Shown here: positions 38,719 through 47,902 of the stretch, piece by piece
Position numbering within the stretch: the stretch's first letter is position 1
Layout: every line of letters begins with the position of its first letter
Assembly: GCF_013618625.1 (NCBI RefSeq)
Contig: NZ_JABRWO010000008.1
Coordinates: 1-64,000 of the forward strand
DNA length: 64,000 bases
From: Bremerella alba
GTDB taxonomy: Bacteria; Planctomycetota; Planctomycetia; Pirellulales; Pirellulaceae
Direction: 5' to 3'
Notes under the pieces: generated by a model
What the model was told of the DNA's origin: nothing
The model's input: the letters and a program-made list of their open reading frames with translations, nothing else
The model's database searches: none
Program-made: the position numbers and the translations under genes

Positions 38719-39492
38719 ATGGATCACCATTCTTCTCCCCACAATTCGTCCGAACCTTCTCGTGAAAAGTCGCGTGATCAGTACCTGGTTGACCAGTACA
38801 ACGAGATTGCCCGGCTGGCTGGGTCACTGGCGCACGAGATCAAAACGCCGCTGTCGGTCATTCGGATGAATATGGAACTGCTGGCCGAGGATTTAGACGA
38901 TCCGCAGACGCCTCAGCAGCGGCGGGCCAAGCAAAAGATTCAAACCGTGCAAGAGCAGTGCGAGCGGCTGCAAGGGCTGCTGAACGACTTTTTGCGGTTT
39001 GCACGGATCCGGGATTTGAATCTGCTGCCAGGCAACCTGAACGAGCAGATCGAGCGGGTACTGAGCTTCGTCGAGCCCCAGGCCGATCGGCAGGGGGTCG
39101 AGATCATTCGGTATCTTGATTCGGAACTTCCCAGCATCGACTTGGATGCCGAGCTGTTGTATTCGGCCCTCTTGAATCTGGTGGTCAACGCCATTCAGGC
39201 AATGCCGGACGGGGGCTCGCTGATGGTGCAAACCCGCGAGTTTCGCAATGGAGTGTTGCTGCGACTGGTCGATACCGGCTGCGGCATGAGCGACACGACA
39301 GCCATCCGGATGTTCGATCCGTTCTATTCGACCAAAGAAGGGGGCTCTGGCCTCGGCTTGCCACTGGCCAAGAAGATCATCGAAGCCCACCATTCGATTA
39401 TCGACGTGCAAAGTGAACTGGGGCGTGGGACGCAATTTACACTGGAATTTCCCTTACCGAAGCGAATTGGACGTAAGCAAGATTCGCCGTAA
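38719..39492 (+). CDS. Soluble NtrB-type histidine kinase
   Basis: A 257-residue kinase core with no sensor domain or membrane segment. The H box is SLAHEIKTPLSVIRMNME with His39. The ATPase domain has NLVVNAIQAMPDGG (N), LVDTGCGMSD (G1), FDPFYSTKEGGSGLGLPL (F and G2). It probably senses through a partner protein. The response regulator gene starts 42 bases downstream, so the two make a two-component pair controlling sigma-54 promoters. The ATG at 38719 is preferred over a GTG at 38707. Confidence 0.88.
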   Translation: MDHHSSPHNSSEPSREKSRDQYLVDQYNEIARLAGSLAHEIKTPLSVIRMNMELLAEDLDDPQTPQQRRAKQKIQTVQEQCERLQGLLNDFLRFARIRDLNLLPGNLNEQIERVLSFVEPQADRQGVEIIRYLDSELPSIDLDAELLYSALLNLVVNAIQAMPDGGSLMVQTREFRNGVLLRLVDTGCGMSDTTAIRMFDPFYSTKEGGSGLGLPLAKKIIEAHHSIIDVQSELGRGTQFTLEFPLPKRIGRKQDSP

Positions 39493-39534
39493 ACGTGGCA
39501 TCGGTTCTAGAGGATTCCCCGCAACTTCGTTACG

Positions 39535-40992
39535 ATGGTCAGCATGACAAGTGCGCCACAAAACCAGACCCAAGCCGATACGCTCGATGTCCAGCCGGAC
39601 CAGTTCCGGGTGCTGGTCGTCGATAACGACAAGGCCCATGCGATGACCATGGCTGAGAGCCTGGAGCGGATCGGGTTTGTCTGCACGGTGGCGACCAGCG
39701 GGCCGGAAGGGGCCGAGAAGATCATGGCCGAGCCATTCGAGATTGTCGTGACCGATCTGGTCATGAACGACATCGACGGCATGGGCATCTTGCAGCTCAC
39801 TAAGGAGCACCGTCCCAATTGCGAAGTGATCGTCGTCACCGGCCACGCGACCGTTTCGACGGCTGTCGAAGCCATGCAGAACGAGGCGCTCAATTTCCTG
39901 GAAAAGCCGCTCACACCGGACAAGCTTCGCGCGGCGACCTTGAAAGCGGCTCAGACGATCCAGCTGAAGCGACAGAACTCGGAATTGATGCGGCGGCTGG
40001 ACGAAAAGTTCGGCTTCGAGGGGCTCATCTATTCCAGCAACAAGATGCGACAAGTCGTGCAGCGATTGCAGCGTATCGCCCCGACCGACGCCAGCGTGCT
40101 GATTCTCGGCGAAACCGGCACCGGCAAGGAAGTCGTCGCCCAGGCCATCCACCAAAACAGCCCTCGCAAGAAGAAGCCGTTCGTCCCGCTGAACTGCGCC
40201 GAGCTAAGCGAGCACCTGCTCGAGAGCGAACTGTTCGGCCACGCCAAAGGGGCGTACACCGATGCGGCCAGCGAACGGATCGGCCGGTTGGAATATGCCA
40301 ATGGCGGCACGTTATTCCTGGACGAAATCGGCGACATGCCGTTGGCCACTCAGGTGAAGCTGCTGCGTGTGCTGGAGTCTGGCGAGATTACCCGCGTCGG
40401 CGAGAACAAGCCGGTTCGCATCAACGTGCGACTGCTTTCAGCGACCAATGCCAACTTGGAAACGGCGATTGCAGCCGGGACGTTTCGTTCCGATCTTTAT
40501 CATCGTCTGCGGATTGTGACGGTTCAGTTGCCGCCGCTACGGGACCGCCCCGATGACATTTTGCCGCTGTTCGATCACTTCCTGAAATCGTTTTCTAAGA
40601 AGCACGACAAGAAGATTCGCGGGATCGATCGAACCGTGTTTCAGCGCTGTTTAGATTACGACTGGCCCGGCAACGTGCGGCAGCTGCGGAACTTCGCTGA
40701 GAGCATGGTCGTGCTTGATTTGGATGGCACGATCGGGCTCGATGACCTTCCGCCTGAGTTGATTCAGGAAGGGGACGACCTGGTCGCTCCGGTCGATCCC
40801 AATCCGGCCGTCTCGGCCAATGGCGAAATGCCCAGCATGGTGGGCCAGCCGATCAGTGAAGTCGAGAAGTGGCTGATAGGCGAAACGCTGAAAGCGACCA
40901 GCGGCAATCGCGAGGAAGCATCGAAAATGTTGGGCATTGGCGAACGAACCCTCTATCGCAAAATCAAAGAATACGGATTACGCGGCGACTGA
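39535..40992 (+). CDS. NtrC-family sigma-54 response regulator
   Basis: A 485-residue regulator with receiver (phosphoacceptor Asp near residue 74 in VVTDLVMNDIDGMG), AAA+ domain and a Fis-type helix-turn-helix (NREEASKMLGIGERTLYRKIKEYGL). The Walker A motif is GETGTGKE and Walker B is GTLFLDEIGD. The sigma-54 contact loop reads GAYTDA in place of the standard GAFTGA. Proteins with this loop exist in many two-component regulators, so activation of sigma-54 is still expected. The first ATG is used; another ATG lies three codons in. Partner of the upstream kinase. Confidence 0.9.
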   Translation: MVSMTSAPQNQTQADTLDVQPDQFRVLVVDNDKAHAMTMAESLERIGFVCTVATSGPEGAEKIMAEPFEIVVTDLVMNDIDGMGILQLTKEHRPNCEVIVVTGHATVSTAVEAMQNEALNFLEKPLTPDKLRAATLKAAQTIQLKRQNSELMRRLDEKFGFEGLIYSSNKMRQVVQRLQRIAPTDASVLILGETGTGKEVVAQAIHQNSPRKKKPFVPLNCAELSEHLLESELFGHAKGAYTDAASERIGRLEYANGGTLFLDEIGDMPLATQVKLLRVLESGEITRVGENKPVRINVRLLSATNANLETAIAAGTFRSDLYHRLRIVTVQLPPLRDRPDDILPLFDHFLKSFSKKHDKKIRGIDRTVFQRCLDYDWPGNVRQLRNFAESMVVLDLDGTIGLDDLPPELIQEGDDLVAPVDPNPAVSANGEMPSMVGQPISEVEKWLIGETLKATSGNREEASKMLGIGERTLYRKIKEYGLRGD

Positions 40993-41027
40993 TCTCGTCT
41001 GGCAGAATCGAAGGGAGTAGGCAGCGG

Positions 41028-42947
41028 ATGCCGAAGATTCAACAACTTTCTACAAGTGTCGTCAACAAGATCGCGGCAGGCGAAGTGATCGAGCGCCCAG
41101 CGAGCGCCGTCAAAGAGCTGATGGAGAACTCGCTCGACGCCGGGGCCACGCGGATTGACGTCACCATCGAGCACGGCGGGGCCGAGCTGATTCGCATTGC
41201 CGACGACGGCTGCGGGATCGCGCCCGAAGACATGGCGCTCACCATCGCTTCGCACGCTACCAGCAAAATCGGTAACGCCGACGATTTGTTTCATGTCCGC
41301 ACGCTCGGCTTTCGCGGAGAAGCGCTCGCTTCGATCTCAGAGGTGAGCCACTTTCTGCTGCGGAGCCGGACCCACGATTCGGACTGCGGCAACGAGATGC
41401 TCGTGCATGGCGGAAGCGTCCAGGAAGCCCAGCCTTGTGGCTGCCCTCCGGGGACGATCATCGAGATCCGCAATCTGTTCTACAACACGCCGGTTCGCAA
41501 GAAGTTCCTGAAGACAACCCAAACCGAATTCGGGCATATCAGCGAAGCGTTCACACGGATGGCGTTGGCCTTTCCGCACGTCCATTTTTCGCTCAAGCAT
41601 GGCACACGATTGGTGCACGACTTGCCTCCGTGCCAAGACTTGCGCGAGCGGATTCGCGTTTTCTTTGGGGAAGAGATCGCCGACCAACTGATTGAAGTCG
41701 AAAGCGAAAACGACCAGGTCACACTGTGTGGCTATGTCGGAAACCCACGCTTCAGTCGCAGTAATAACCGGATGCAGTATCTGTTTTTGAACGGACGTTT
41801 TATCAAGGATCGTGCGCTGCAGCATGCGTTGGGCGAAGCCTATCGAGGGCTGCTGCTGCATGGTCGTTATCCGATCTCTTTCCTGCGGATGTCGATGCCA
41901 CCGGAGATGGTGGATGTGAACGTCCACCCAACCAAACTGGAAGTTCGTTTTCAGGACAGCGGGCGAATCTATAGCCAACTGCTGGGAACGCTGCGGACGA
42001 AGTTTCTTAGCTCGAATCTGGATGCGACCTATCGACCCTCCGGGGATGAATCGAATACGGTCCACGGCGAGTCGCAATCCTCCGAAGCACTGCGTGAGGA
42101 ACTGGTCGCGTGGGCCAAGGGCGCGGTCGATACCGACGGTACCTCGCAGGGTGACTCCGGTCGACGGCAGACCGACTTCGATCTCGATTTTCGTTCGCCG
42201 AGGCATACTCCGCTGCAGCTGACTCCGATCGACCGGTCGTCTGTCGGGGCAGGCAGTCTGCCGTTGCCGCCGATTCCCAGTGGGGTCACGCCGGCTCATC
42301 TGCGCGACAAGGAAGACTTGCCGGCCGAGTCGACGGGGTCGATCCCATCGCCGCCGCAAGGGGGCGGGGTAGGCTCGCAGCAACGGGCCATTCAGCTGCA
42401 CAACCGCTATCTCATCGCCGAAACGGACGAAGGGATGACGGTGATCGATCAGCATGCGCTTCACGAACGTATTCTCTACGAAGAGCTTCGTGAAAAGGCC
42501 ATGGCACGGCGGCTTGAGGTCCAGCGGTTGTTGGTACCCGAGACCTTAAATCTCTCGGCCCAGGAGTTCGCAGCGGTCGATGGAGCCACCGAAACTTTGC
42601 TGCAGGTTGGCATTGAAGTCGAGGCCTTTGGCGGCGATACGATCCTCATTCGCAGCTATCCGGCCATTCTCGGACGCCGCAAACCGGCGGAAATCGTGCG
42701 GGAAGTGGTCGATCAACTGCTGACTGAAGGGAAGAATCTCGAAAAAAGAGATCTTTTGGACGAGCTGCTACATATGATGTCGTGCAAGGCCGCTATCAAG
42801 GCCGGAGACCGGCTTTCCAGCGAGGAAATCGACGCTTTGCTTGAATTGCGGCATTTGTGCCAGGACGCCCATCATTGCCCGCATGGCCGTCCTACGGCAT
42901 TAGTCTTTACGAAAGAGGAACTCGACCGGAGATTCCAACGCACGTAA
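41028..42947 (+). CDS. mutL: DNA mismatch repair endonuclease MutL
   Basis: A 639-residue MutL. The N-terminal GHKL ATPase is complete: IAAGEVIERPASAVKELMENSLDAG, IADDGCGI, TSKI and GFRGEALASI. A Pro/Gly/Ser-rich linker (about 340-450) leads to the C-terminal dimer domain with the nickase motif DQHALHERILYEEL (Asp474) and the zinc-site elements SCKAAIKAGD and CPHGRP. The endonuclease motif indicates nicking of the daughter strand, as expected in bacteria without MutH. The ATG at 41028 follows AAGGGAG; the frame is open upstream inside the ntrC-like gene. Confidence 0.95.
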   Translation: MPKIQQLSTSVVNKIAAGEVIERPASAVKELMENSLDAGATRIDVTIEHGGAELIRIADDGCGIAPEDMALTIASHATSKIGNADDLFHVRTLGFRGEALASISEVSHFLLRSRTHDSDCGNEMLVHGGSVQEAQPCGCPPGTIIEIRNLFYNTPVRKKFLKTTQTEFGHISEAFTRMALAFPHVHFSLKHGTRLVHDLPPCQDLRERIRVFFGEEIADQLIEVESENDQVTLCGYVGNPRFSRSNNRMQYLFLNGRFIKDRALQHALGEAYRGLLLHGRYPISFLRMSMPPEMVDVNVHPTKLEVRFQDSGRIYSQLLGTLRTKFLSSNLDATYRPSGDESNTVHGESQSSEALREELVAWAKGAVDTDGTSQGDSGRRQTDFDLDFRSPRHTPLQLTPIDRSSVGAGSLPLPPIPSGVTPAHLRDKEDLPAESTGSIPSPPQGGGVGSQQRAIQLHNRYLIAETDEGMTVIDQHALHERILYEELREKAMARRLEVQRLLVPETLNLSAQEFAAVDGATETLLQVGIEVEAFGGDTILIRSYPAILGRRKPAEIVREVVDQLLTEGKNLEKRDLLDELLHMMSCKAAIKAGDRLSSEEIDALLELRHLCQDAHHCPHGRPTALVFTKEELDRRFQRT

Positions 42948-43040
42948 AATAGTGAGTTTACCCTGGCTGGGGGCGTCGTGCTCTCGTCATGCTTATCCCC
43001 ATCGTCCCCCATCGAGGTCTTACGGCTTCGAGATGAATTC

Positions 43041-44531
43041 ATGATCTGCGTTAGTATCGGCCGCGGCCGACATAAACATATCGTTGCCGAGCACAAGCAC
43101 CTCGTAGAGCAGGGGGCTCAATTGTGCGAATTGCGTCTCGACTATATCAATGGGACGATCAAGCTCAAACGGCTGTTGGACAATCGCCCCAGTCCGGTGG
43201 TGATTACTTATCGCCGCGAGCGCGATGGGGGGCGATATTCAGGCGACGAGCAAGAACGGCAAATGGTCCTACGCACGGCCATTGCCGAGCAAGTCGATTA
43301 TGTCGATTTGGAAGAGGACATCGCGGCATCGATTCCTCGTTACGGCAATACAAAGCGGATCATCAGCTACCATAATTTCCGCGAGACGCCAGCCGATCTC
43401 GATGGTCTGCACAAACGGATGCAGCAGCAAGATCCGGACATCATCAAGATTGCCACGATGGCGAACTCGCCGCAAGACAACGTCCGAATCCTGGAACTGG
43501 TTCGCCGTAGCGAGATCCCCACAATCGGTCTTTGCATGGGCGATATGGGAATGCCTTCGCGAATTCTTGGCGGACGTTTCGGTTGTCCGTTTACCTTCGC
43601 GACTAGTTCCAATGAACGGACCCTGGCCCCTGGGCAAATCGGTTTTCGTCAGATGATCGATCTTTACCGGTATGAAGAGATCACCGACGAAACCGAATTG
43701 TTTGGTGTCGTGGCTGACCCGATCGGGCATAGCCTGAGTCCTCATTTGCACAACGCGGCCTTTAGCGAGCAGGGAATGAATCGCCGATATCTTCCCTTCC
43801 GCGTGCCCAGAGAACACCTAGGCGTGTTCTTTAACGAGGTGTGCCCTCAACTGGGCGTCAAAGGTCTGAGCATCACGATTCCTCACAAGGAATCTGCGGT
43901 CCTATTTGTCAAACGACCCGATGACGCCGTCAAGGGAGTCGGGGCAACCAATACAATTATCTTCGATACCGAGGGACCGTCTGGCTTCAACACCGATTGC
44001 GACTCGGCTATGGAAAGCCTGGACACGATGCTTCTGCCGGAACAACAAGGCGGATCACTCGAAGGGCTCAAAGTGCTAATGCTCGGCAGTGGCGGCGTGG
44101 CCCGCGGGGTCGTCTGGTCTTTAATTCAGCGGAAGGCCAACGTCACCATCTCTAGCCGCACGCTGGAAAATTCCGAGGAACTTGCCCAGCAGTTCAACTG
44201 TCGGCACATTCACTGGGAAGATCGCGGATCGGTTCAGCCCGACGTTCTCATCAATGGTACGCCAGTCGGCATGCATCCCAACGTCAACGAAACTCCGTTC
44301 GAGAAGCGTTGGATCAAACCGAATATGGTGGTTTTCGATACCGTCTACAATCCGGAACAGACGCTCCTAATTAAGGAAGCTAAAGCCGCTGGGGCTCGGG
44401 TCGTGACTGGGGTCGAAATGTTCGTCCGCCAGGCCGCCCTGCAGTTCAAGCACTTTACCGGCGTCGAGACTTCGCGCGATCTGATGCGAAGCACCCTCAA
44501 ACGGCTGACCGGTGCGGTCCGAACAGGTTGA
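43041..44531 (+). CDS. aroDE: Fused 3-dehydroquinase/shikimate dehydrogenase
   Basis: A 496-residue bifunctional enzyme for steps three and four of the shikimate pathway. The N-terminal type I dehydroquinase (about 1-215) has ELRLDYI (Glu30), ISYHNFRETP (His111) and the Schiff-base Lys136 in DIIKIATMA. The C-terminal dehydrogenase (about 220-496) has VADPIGHSLSPHLHNAAF, catalytic Lys283 in ITIPHKESAV, Asp319 in GFNTDCDSA, and the NADP loop MLGSGGVARG. Such fusions are known in plants and some planctomycetes and chlamydiae. The ATG at 43041 is chosen because family similarity begins there. The kinase for the next shikimate step follows immediately. Confidence 0.95.
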   Translation: MICVSIGRGRHKHIVAEHKHLVEQGAQLCELRLDYINGTIKLKRLLDNRPSPVVITYRRERDGGRYSGDEQERQMVLRTAIAEQVDYVDLEEDIAASIPRYGNTKRIISYHNFRETPADLDGLHKRMQQQDPDIIKIATMANSPQDNVRILELVRRSEIPTIGLCMGDMGMPSRILGGRFGCPFTFATSSNERTLAPGQIGFRQMIDLYRYEEITDETELFGVVADPIGHSLSPHLHNAAFSEQGMNRRYLPFRVPREHLGVFFNEVCPQLGVKGLSITIPHKESAVLFVKRPDDAVKGVGATNTIIFDTEGPSGFNTDCDSAMESLDTMLLPEQQGGSLEGLKVLMLGSGGVARGVVWSLIQRKANVTISSRTLENSEELAQQFNCRHIHWEDRGSVQPDVLINGTPVGMHPNVNETPFEKRWIKPNMVVFDTVYNPEQTLLIKEAKAAGARVVTGVEMFVRQAALQFKHFTGVETSRDLMRSTLKRLTGAVRTG

Positions 44532-44545
44532 GCGATCCTACGGAA

Positions 44546-45082
44546 ATGAATCTGGCACTCATCGGATATCGTGGAACCGGCAAATCGCACGTCGCCAGAC
44601 TGCTCGCTCATAAGCTTGCGTGGCCGCTGGTCGATGCGGATATCTATGTCGAAAAGCAAGCCGGCAAGTCGATTGCCGAGATCTTTGCCGACTCCGGAGA
44701 GCCAGGCTTCCGCGACCTCGAATCAAACGCGTTGAACGAACTGACGCAGCGGTCTGGTCATGTGTTGTCCCTCGGTGGTGGCGTCATTCTGCGGGAAGAA
44801 AATCGAAGCCAAATTGCCAAGCACTGCTTTACGATTTGGCTGACAGCTTCGCCTGAGGAAATCACTCGGCGGCTGTCCCGCGAAGGAGCAACCCAGGCCA
44901 GTCGTCCCAGTTTGACTGGTCGGTCGATCCTCGAGGAAGTGGCGGAGGTTCTCGCCCAGCGTCTTCCGCTTTACGAGCAATGTGCTGATCTAACCATCGA
45001 TACGCAGGCAAAGTCACCCAAAGAGGTGATGCAAGCAATCTTGGCCCAACTCCCTTCATCTTTAGTGAAGAAAGAACAGTAA
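44546..45082 (+). CDS. aroK: Shikimate kinase
   Basis: A 178-residue P-loop kinase that phosphorylates shikimate. Walker A is GYRGTGKS, the shikimate-binding region is DADIYVEKQAGKSIAEIF and FRDLESNAL, the glycine strand LSLGGGVIL, and the lid ATQASRPSL. The ATG at 44546 begins the family match; a TTG at 44528 that overlaps the aroDE stop (TTGA) is a possible coupled start, adding six residues. Either way it is co-transcribed with aroDE and the prepilin peptidase gene, which begins one base after its stop. Confidence 0.93.
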   Translation: MNLALIGYRGTGKSHVARLLAHKLAWPLVDADIYVEKQAGKSIAEIFADSGEPGFRDLESNALNELTQRSGHVLSLGGGVILREENRSQIAKHCFTIWLTASPEEITRRLSREGATQASRPSLTGRSILEEVAEVLAQRLPLYEQCADLTIDTQAKSPKEVMQAILAQLPSSLVKKEQ

Positions 45083-45083
45083 C

Positions 45084-46382
45084 GTGGCTTGGTGGGAGAA
45101 TATCGTCGCGCTGTGGGTTGGGCTGCCGTTGAACGTGCGCCTGATTTTGCTTTTTATCCTCGGCGCGATCATTGCCGGGCAATTGAATCGGGGCATCTAT
45201 CGTTGGACATGGGTACCCAAGAGCTACGATCCCTGGAGCAAGCCCCATCCTGACGTCCCACCACGGAGCCTGTTCGACAAGCTCCCTATTTTTGGTTGGC
45301 TCGGCCTGGCACGTGAAAGTAAGGTTCATGGGACTGCGCATTGGGTGCAGCCACTTTTAATCGAACTGGGCTGCGGCTTCTTTTTTGCTTGGTATTATCA
45401 TTGGGTAATCTCGGGTGAATTGGTTCCGGTAACGGTAAACATTTCGCTGGGTGAAGCGGCGCTGCACGCACTTTACGTGCAACATATGGTGTTGATTTCG
45501 TTCATGGTGATTGCCACGTTTGTCGACTTCGATTCGCGAACAATCCCCGACTACGTCACGGTGCCGGGCTTTCTGGTCGCGTTGATTTTCTGTTGGTTGC
45601 TTCCCTTCGTGGGATTGCCCATGCCGGATGGTCCTCCGTTTTTTGGATTGTCGCAGCCTGGCTCCCAAGTCGATGCGATACCACTGCATGCTGCCGCTTT
45701 AAGTAAGTGGCCTGCGTCTTGGAATGGAAGCCCCGCGTTGGCGGTGGGCTTGGTGCTGGTGGTCGGCTGGTGGTTTGCTCTTTGCCCGAAGCTGATTTGG
45801 CTGCGGGGCGGCATGACCAAGTTCTTCCGTTACCTGGTCGCCAGCTTTGTGCGTTACTCGTTGAACTGGTTTTACGTGGGCATGTTGGTGCTGCTCATCG
45901 CATTCGTCTCGGCGGCTTGGCTATGGGGTGGCGAGGCCGTATGGCAGTCCGTTTTCACGGCACTTCTAGGGATGGCCTTCGCAGGCATGTTGATCTGGCT
46001 GGTCCGCTTCTTTGCGAGCCTGGCCATGGGGCAAGAAGCGATGGGCTTTGGCGACGTGACACTCATGTGCATGATCGGGGCCTACATTGGATGGCAACCG
46101 GTGATGGTGATCTTCTTCATGGCGCCGTTCATTGCATGTGTGTTTGCGATCGTGAACTACCTGCTCACCGGCGATGCGTACTTGGCCTACGGCCCTTACC
46201 TGTGCATCGGAACGCTGGTCACGATGATCTTTTGGGCACGACTGTGGCAGCAATATGGCCCCCTCTTGAGCTTGGGCCCTTGGCTGCCGGCGTTGTTTCT
46301 AGCGCTGCCGGTGGTGCTGGGGGGCATGTTAATGGCCTGGGTCTGGATCAAGTTCACGTTCATCTATCCGGACGAAGCGTAA
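45084..46382 (+). CDS. A24-family prepilin peptidase
   Basis: A 432-residue integral membrane aspartic protease. The two catalytic regions are visible: FVDFDSRTIPDYVTVPG (Asp near 148) and AMGFGDVTLMC (Asp324), each in a helix as in PilD. About eight to nine helices are predicted. The usual N-terminal cytoplasmic loop with paired Cys-x-x-Cys is absent; instead there is a PRSLFDKLPIFGWL segment like the Cys-less type. The middle (about 195-290) is longer than usual. It should cleave prepilin-like proteins such as the DUF1559 protein at 11315. Start is GTG at 45084, one base after aroK. Confidence 0.9.
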   Translation: MAWWENIVALWVGLPLNVRLILLFILGAIIAGQLNRGIYRWTWVPKSYDPWSKPHPDVPPRSLFDKLPIFGWLGLARESKVHGTAHWVQPLLIELGCGFFFAWYYHWVISGELVPVTVNISLGEAALHALYVQHMVLISFMVIATFVDFDSRTIPDYVTVPGFLVALIFCWLLPFVGLPMPDGPPFFGLSQPGSQVDAIPLHAAALSKWPASWNGSPALAVGLVLVVGWWFALCPKLIWLRGGMTKFFRYLVASFVRYSLNWFYVGMLVLLIAFVSAAWLWGGEAVWQSVFTALLGMAFAGMLIWLVRFFASLAMGQEAMGFGDVTLMCMIGAYIGWQPVMVIFFMAPFIACVFAIVNYLLTGDAYLAYGPYLCIGTLVTMIFWARLWQQYGPLLSLGPWLPALFLALPVVLGGMLMAWVWIKFTFIYPDEA

Positions 46383-46413
46383 GCAGCACAATCGTTACAA
46401 GCGGACCGCAAAC

Positions 46414-46444
46414 GGTGAGCTATCCTTGCTGCGAGGAGCTCACC
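46414..46444 (+). promoter_or_regulatory. Hairpin overlapping a ribosome binding site
   Basis: GGTGAGCT (46414-46421) and AGCTCACC (46437-46444) pair perfectly over eight bases. The 3' arm ends one base before the ATG at 46446 and takes in part of the GAGGAG site (46433-46438). Confidence 0.45.
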
Positions 46445-46445
46445 C

Positions 46446-47039
46446 ATGCTTTGGTTTGAAACAACACATAACTTGGACGAAGCCGCCGATTTGGTTCGGC
46501 GGCGGCGGTACGGCGTTATTCGAGTGGAATCGGGCACATTCCACTCGCTAACGTTTCGCCCTTGGCCGAAGCTGATTTCCCGAGTGGAAATCGAAACGCT
46601 CGGTCGCTGGAAGCATAATCGCGGTGGTGATAGCTGCCGGATTTATTACAACTTTCCGATCAGTTCTCCGGGCTTTCTATCGCTGGCGTATGTCGAGTCG
46701 TCGCGGCAAACCACGTGGAAAACCCTCCGACGAGGTTCGGAAGTTCTGGACTGGATTGCGGAACTTCGTCAGACCGATGCCAGCGTCTGTGAACTCTCGA
46801 ACAACAAGGTCTCGACGCGGGCCATGCAGCGACAGGGGTGGCAGCCCCACTGCGAGCATCTTTCCAGCCGGCACTTTATCAAACGTTTTTACGGCGAATA
46901 TCCGCAGCATCGTGGGCTTCCGAAACCGGAAACGCGGTTGGGTAACTTTCGCCGCGCGATCGAATCTCTTGATATGGCCGCGACTTCCGTAGATGCCGAG
47001 CATGAAATCGATCTTGTCGACGATAGGGTGGGTTGTTAA
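46446..47039 (+). CDS. Conserved hypothetical protein
   Basis: A 197-residue cytoplasmic protein with many Trp and Arg residues. The region SVCELSNNKVSTRAMQRQGWQPHCEHLSSRHFIKRFYGEYP reads like the last part of a GNAT acetyltransferase fold (neighbour-type NxxS..A...GW), but the acetyl-CoA loop RxxGxA is not visible. I recall planctomycete homologues with this pattern, none with a known function. GAGGAG stands eight bases ahead of the ATG, inside a hairpin. Confidence 0.75.
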   Translation: MLWFETTHNLDEAADLVRRRRYGVIRVESGTFHSLTFRPWPKLISRVEIETLGRWKHNRGGDSCRIYYNFPISSPGFLSLAYVESSRQTTWKTLRRGSEVLDWIAELRQTDASVCELSNNKVSTRAMQRQGWQPHCEHLSSRHFIKRFYGEYPQHRGLPKPETRLGNFRRAIESLDMAATSVDAEHEIDLVDDRVGC

Positions 47040-47101
47040 TATCCGCCGCAATTCCTAGTTTTGTCTCAAGTTTATGCGGCCCTTAGTCGACACGGCCTAC
47101 C

Positions 47102-47902
47102 ATGTTTCGTTTTTGCTGTTTCACCTTTGTCTCGCTAGCACTTGCTGGCTTGGGCTGCAATCAAAACGCAGCCTGGCGACAACAGCAAGTCGTTGCGCAG
47201 CAGCAAACCCAAGCCCAAATCGCTGAGTTCGAACGCCGTGCTACCGGCATGGACGCCTCGAACCAGGATCTGCACTCGCAACTAGCCCAGGCCCAGCAGC
47301 AAACGAAGATCGTGCAGGACGAACTGGCATTGGTTCGTCGCCAACTGAGCGACACGACCAACCAACTGGCCCAATCGCAGGAAATGGCCAAAGAGCAGCA
47401 GCAAAAAGTTCAGACCATGATGGCTTCGACCCAGTACCGCGGTGGTGCGGTGATTCGGCCGAACAACAGCCTGACTTCCGAACTCAACAAAATTCAGATT
47501 CCCGGCGTGACGGCCAAGCAAGATGGCGATGTGATTCGCATCGAAATCCCGGCCGATGCGTTATTTCAGCCAGGCACCAACTCGTTGATTCCTAGTTCCG
47601 ACAACATCCTCTCGCAACTTACCAGCACGCTTCAGCAAAACTTCCCGCAAAACAAGGTTGGGATTGAAGGACACACCGACAATCAACCGGTGAAGCCCCC
47701 TTACACGTCCAATCATCAGCTCTCGGCCAGCATGGCCCAAACCGTTTTCGATCAGCTGACCTCGCGTTACCGCATGAACCCGTCGCGACTGGTTGTTGTG
47801 GGACACGGAACGAACCATCCGGTCGTTTCAAACGCCACCCCAGCAGGGCAGCAAAAGAATCGACGTGTCGACCTGGTAATCTATCCCCAGTCAGACAACT
47901 AA
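47102..47902 (+). CDS. OmpA-family peptidoglycan-associated lipoprotein
   Basis: A 266-residue outer-membrane lipoprotein. The lipobox is LALAGLGC with Cys19. A Gln/Ala-rich coiled coil covers about residues 22-108 (QVVAQQQTQAQIAEFE, LAQAQQQTKIVQDEL). The C-terminal OmpA/MotB domain has GIEGHTDNQPVKPP, LSASMAQTVFDQL and VVVGHGTNHPVVSNATPAGQQKNRRVDLVI, with the conserved Asp and Arg that bind peptidoglycan. It should tie the outer membrane to the cell wall, relevant to the debate on planctomycete walls. Confidence 0.92.
   Translation: MFRFCCFTFVSLALAGLGCNQNAAWRQQQVVAQQQTQAQIAEFERRATGMDASNQDLHSQLAQAQQQTKIVQDELALVRRQLSDTTNQLAQSQEMAKEQQQKVQTMMASTQYRGGAVIRPNNSLTSELNKIQIPGVTAKQDGDVIRIEIPADALFQPGTNSLIPSSDNILSQLTSTLQQNFPQNKVGIEGHTDNQPVKPPYTSNHQLSASMAQTVFDQLTSRYRMNPSRLVVVGHGTNHPVVSNATPAGQQKNRRVDLVIYPQSDN

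Noticed and set aside
41337-42464. A 375-codon frame antisense to mutL
   Set aside because: Arg/Gln/His-rich shadow with no motif; mutL is certain.
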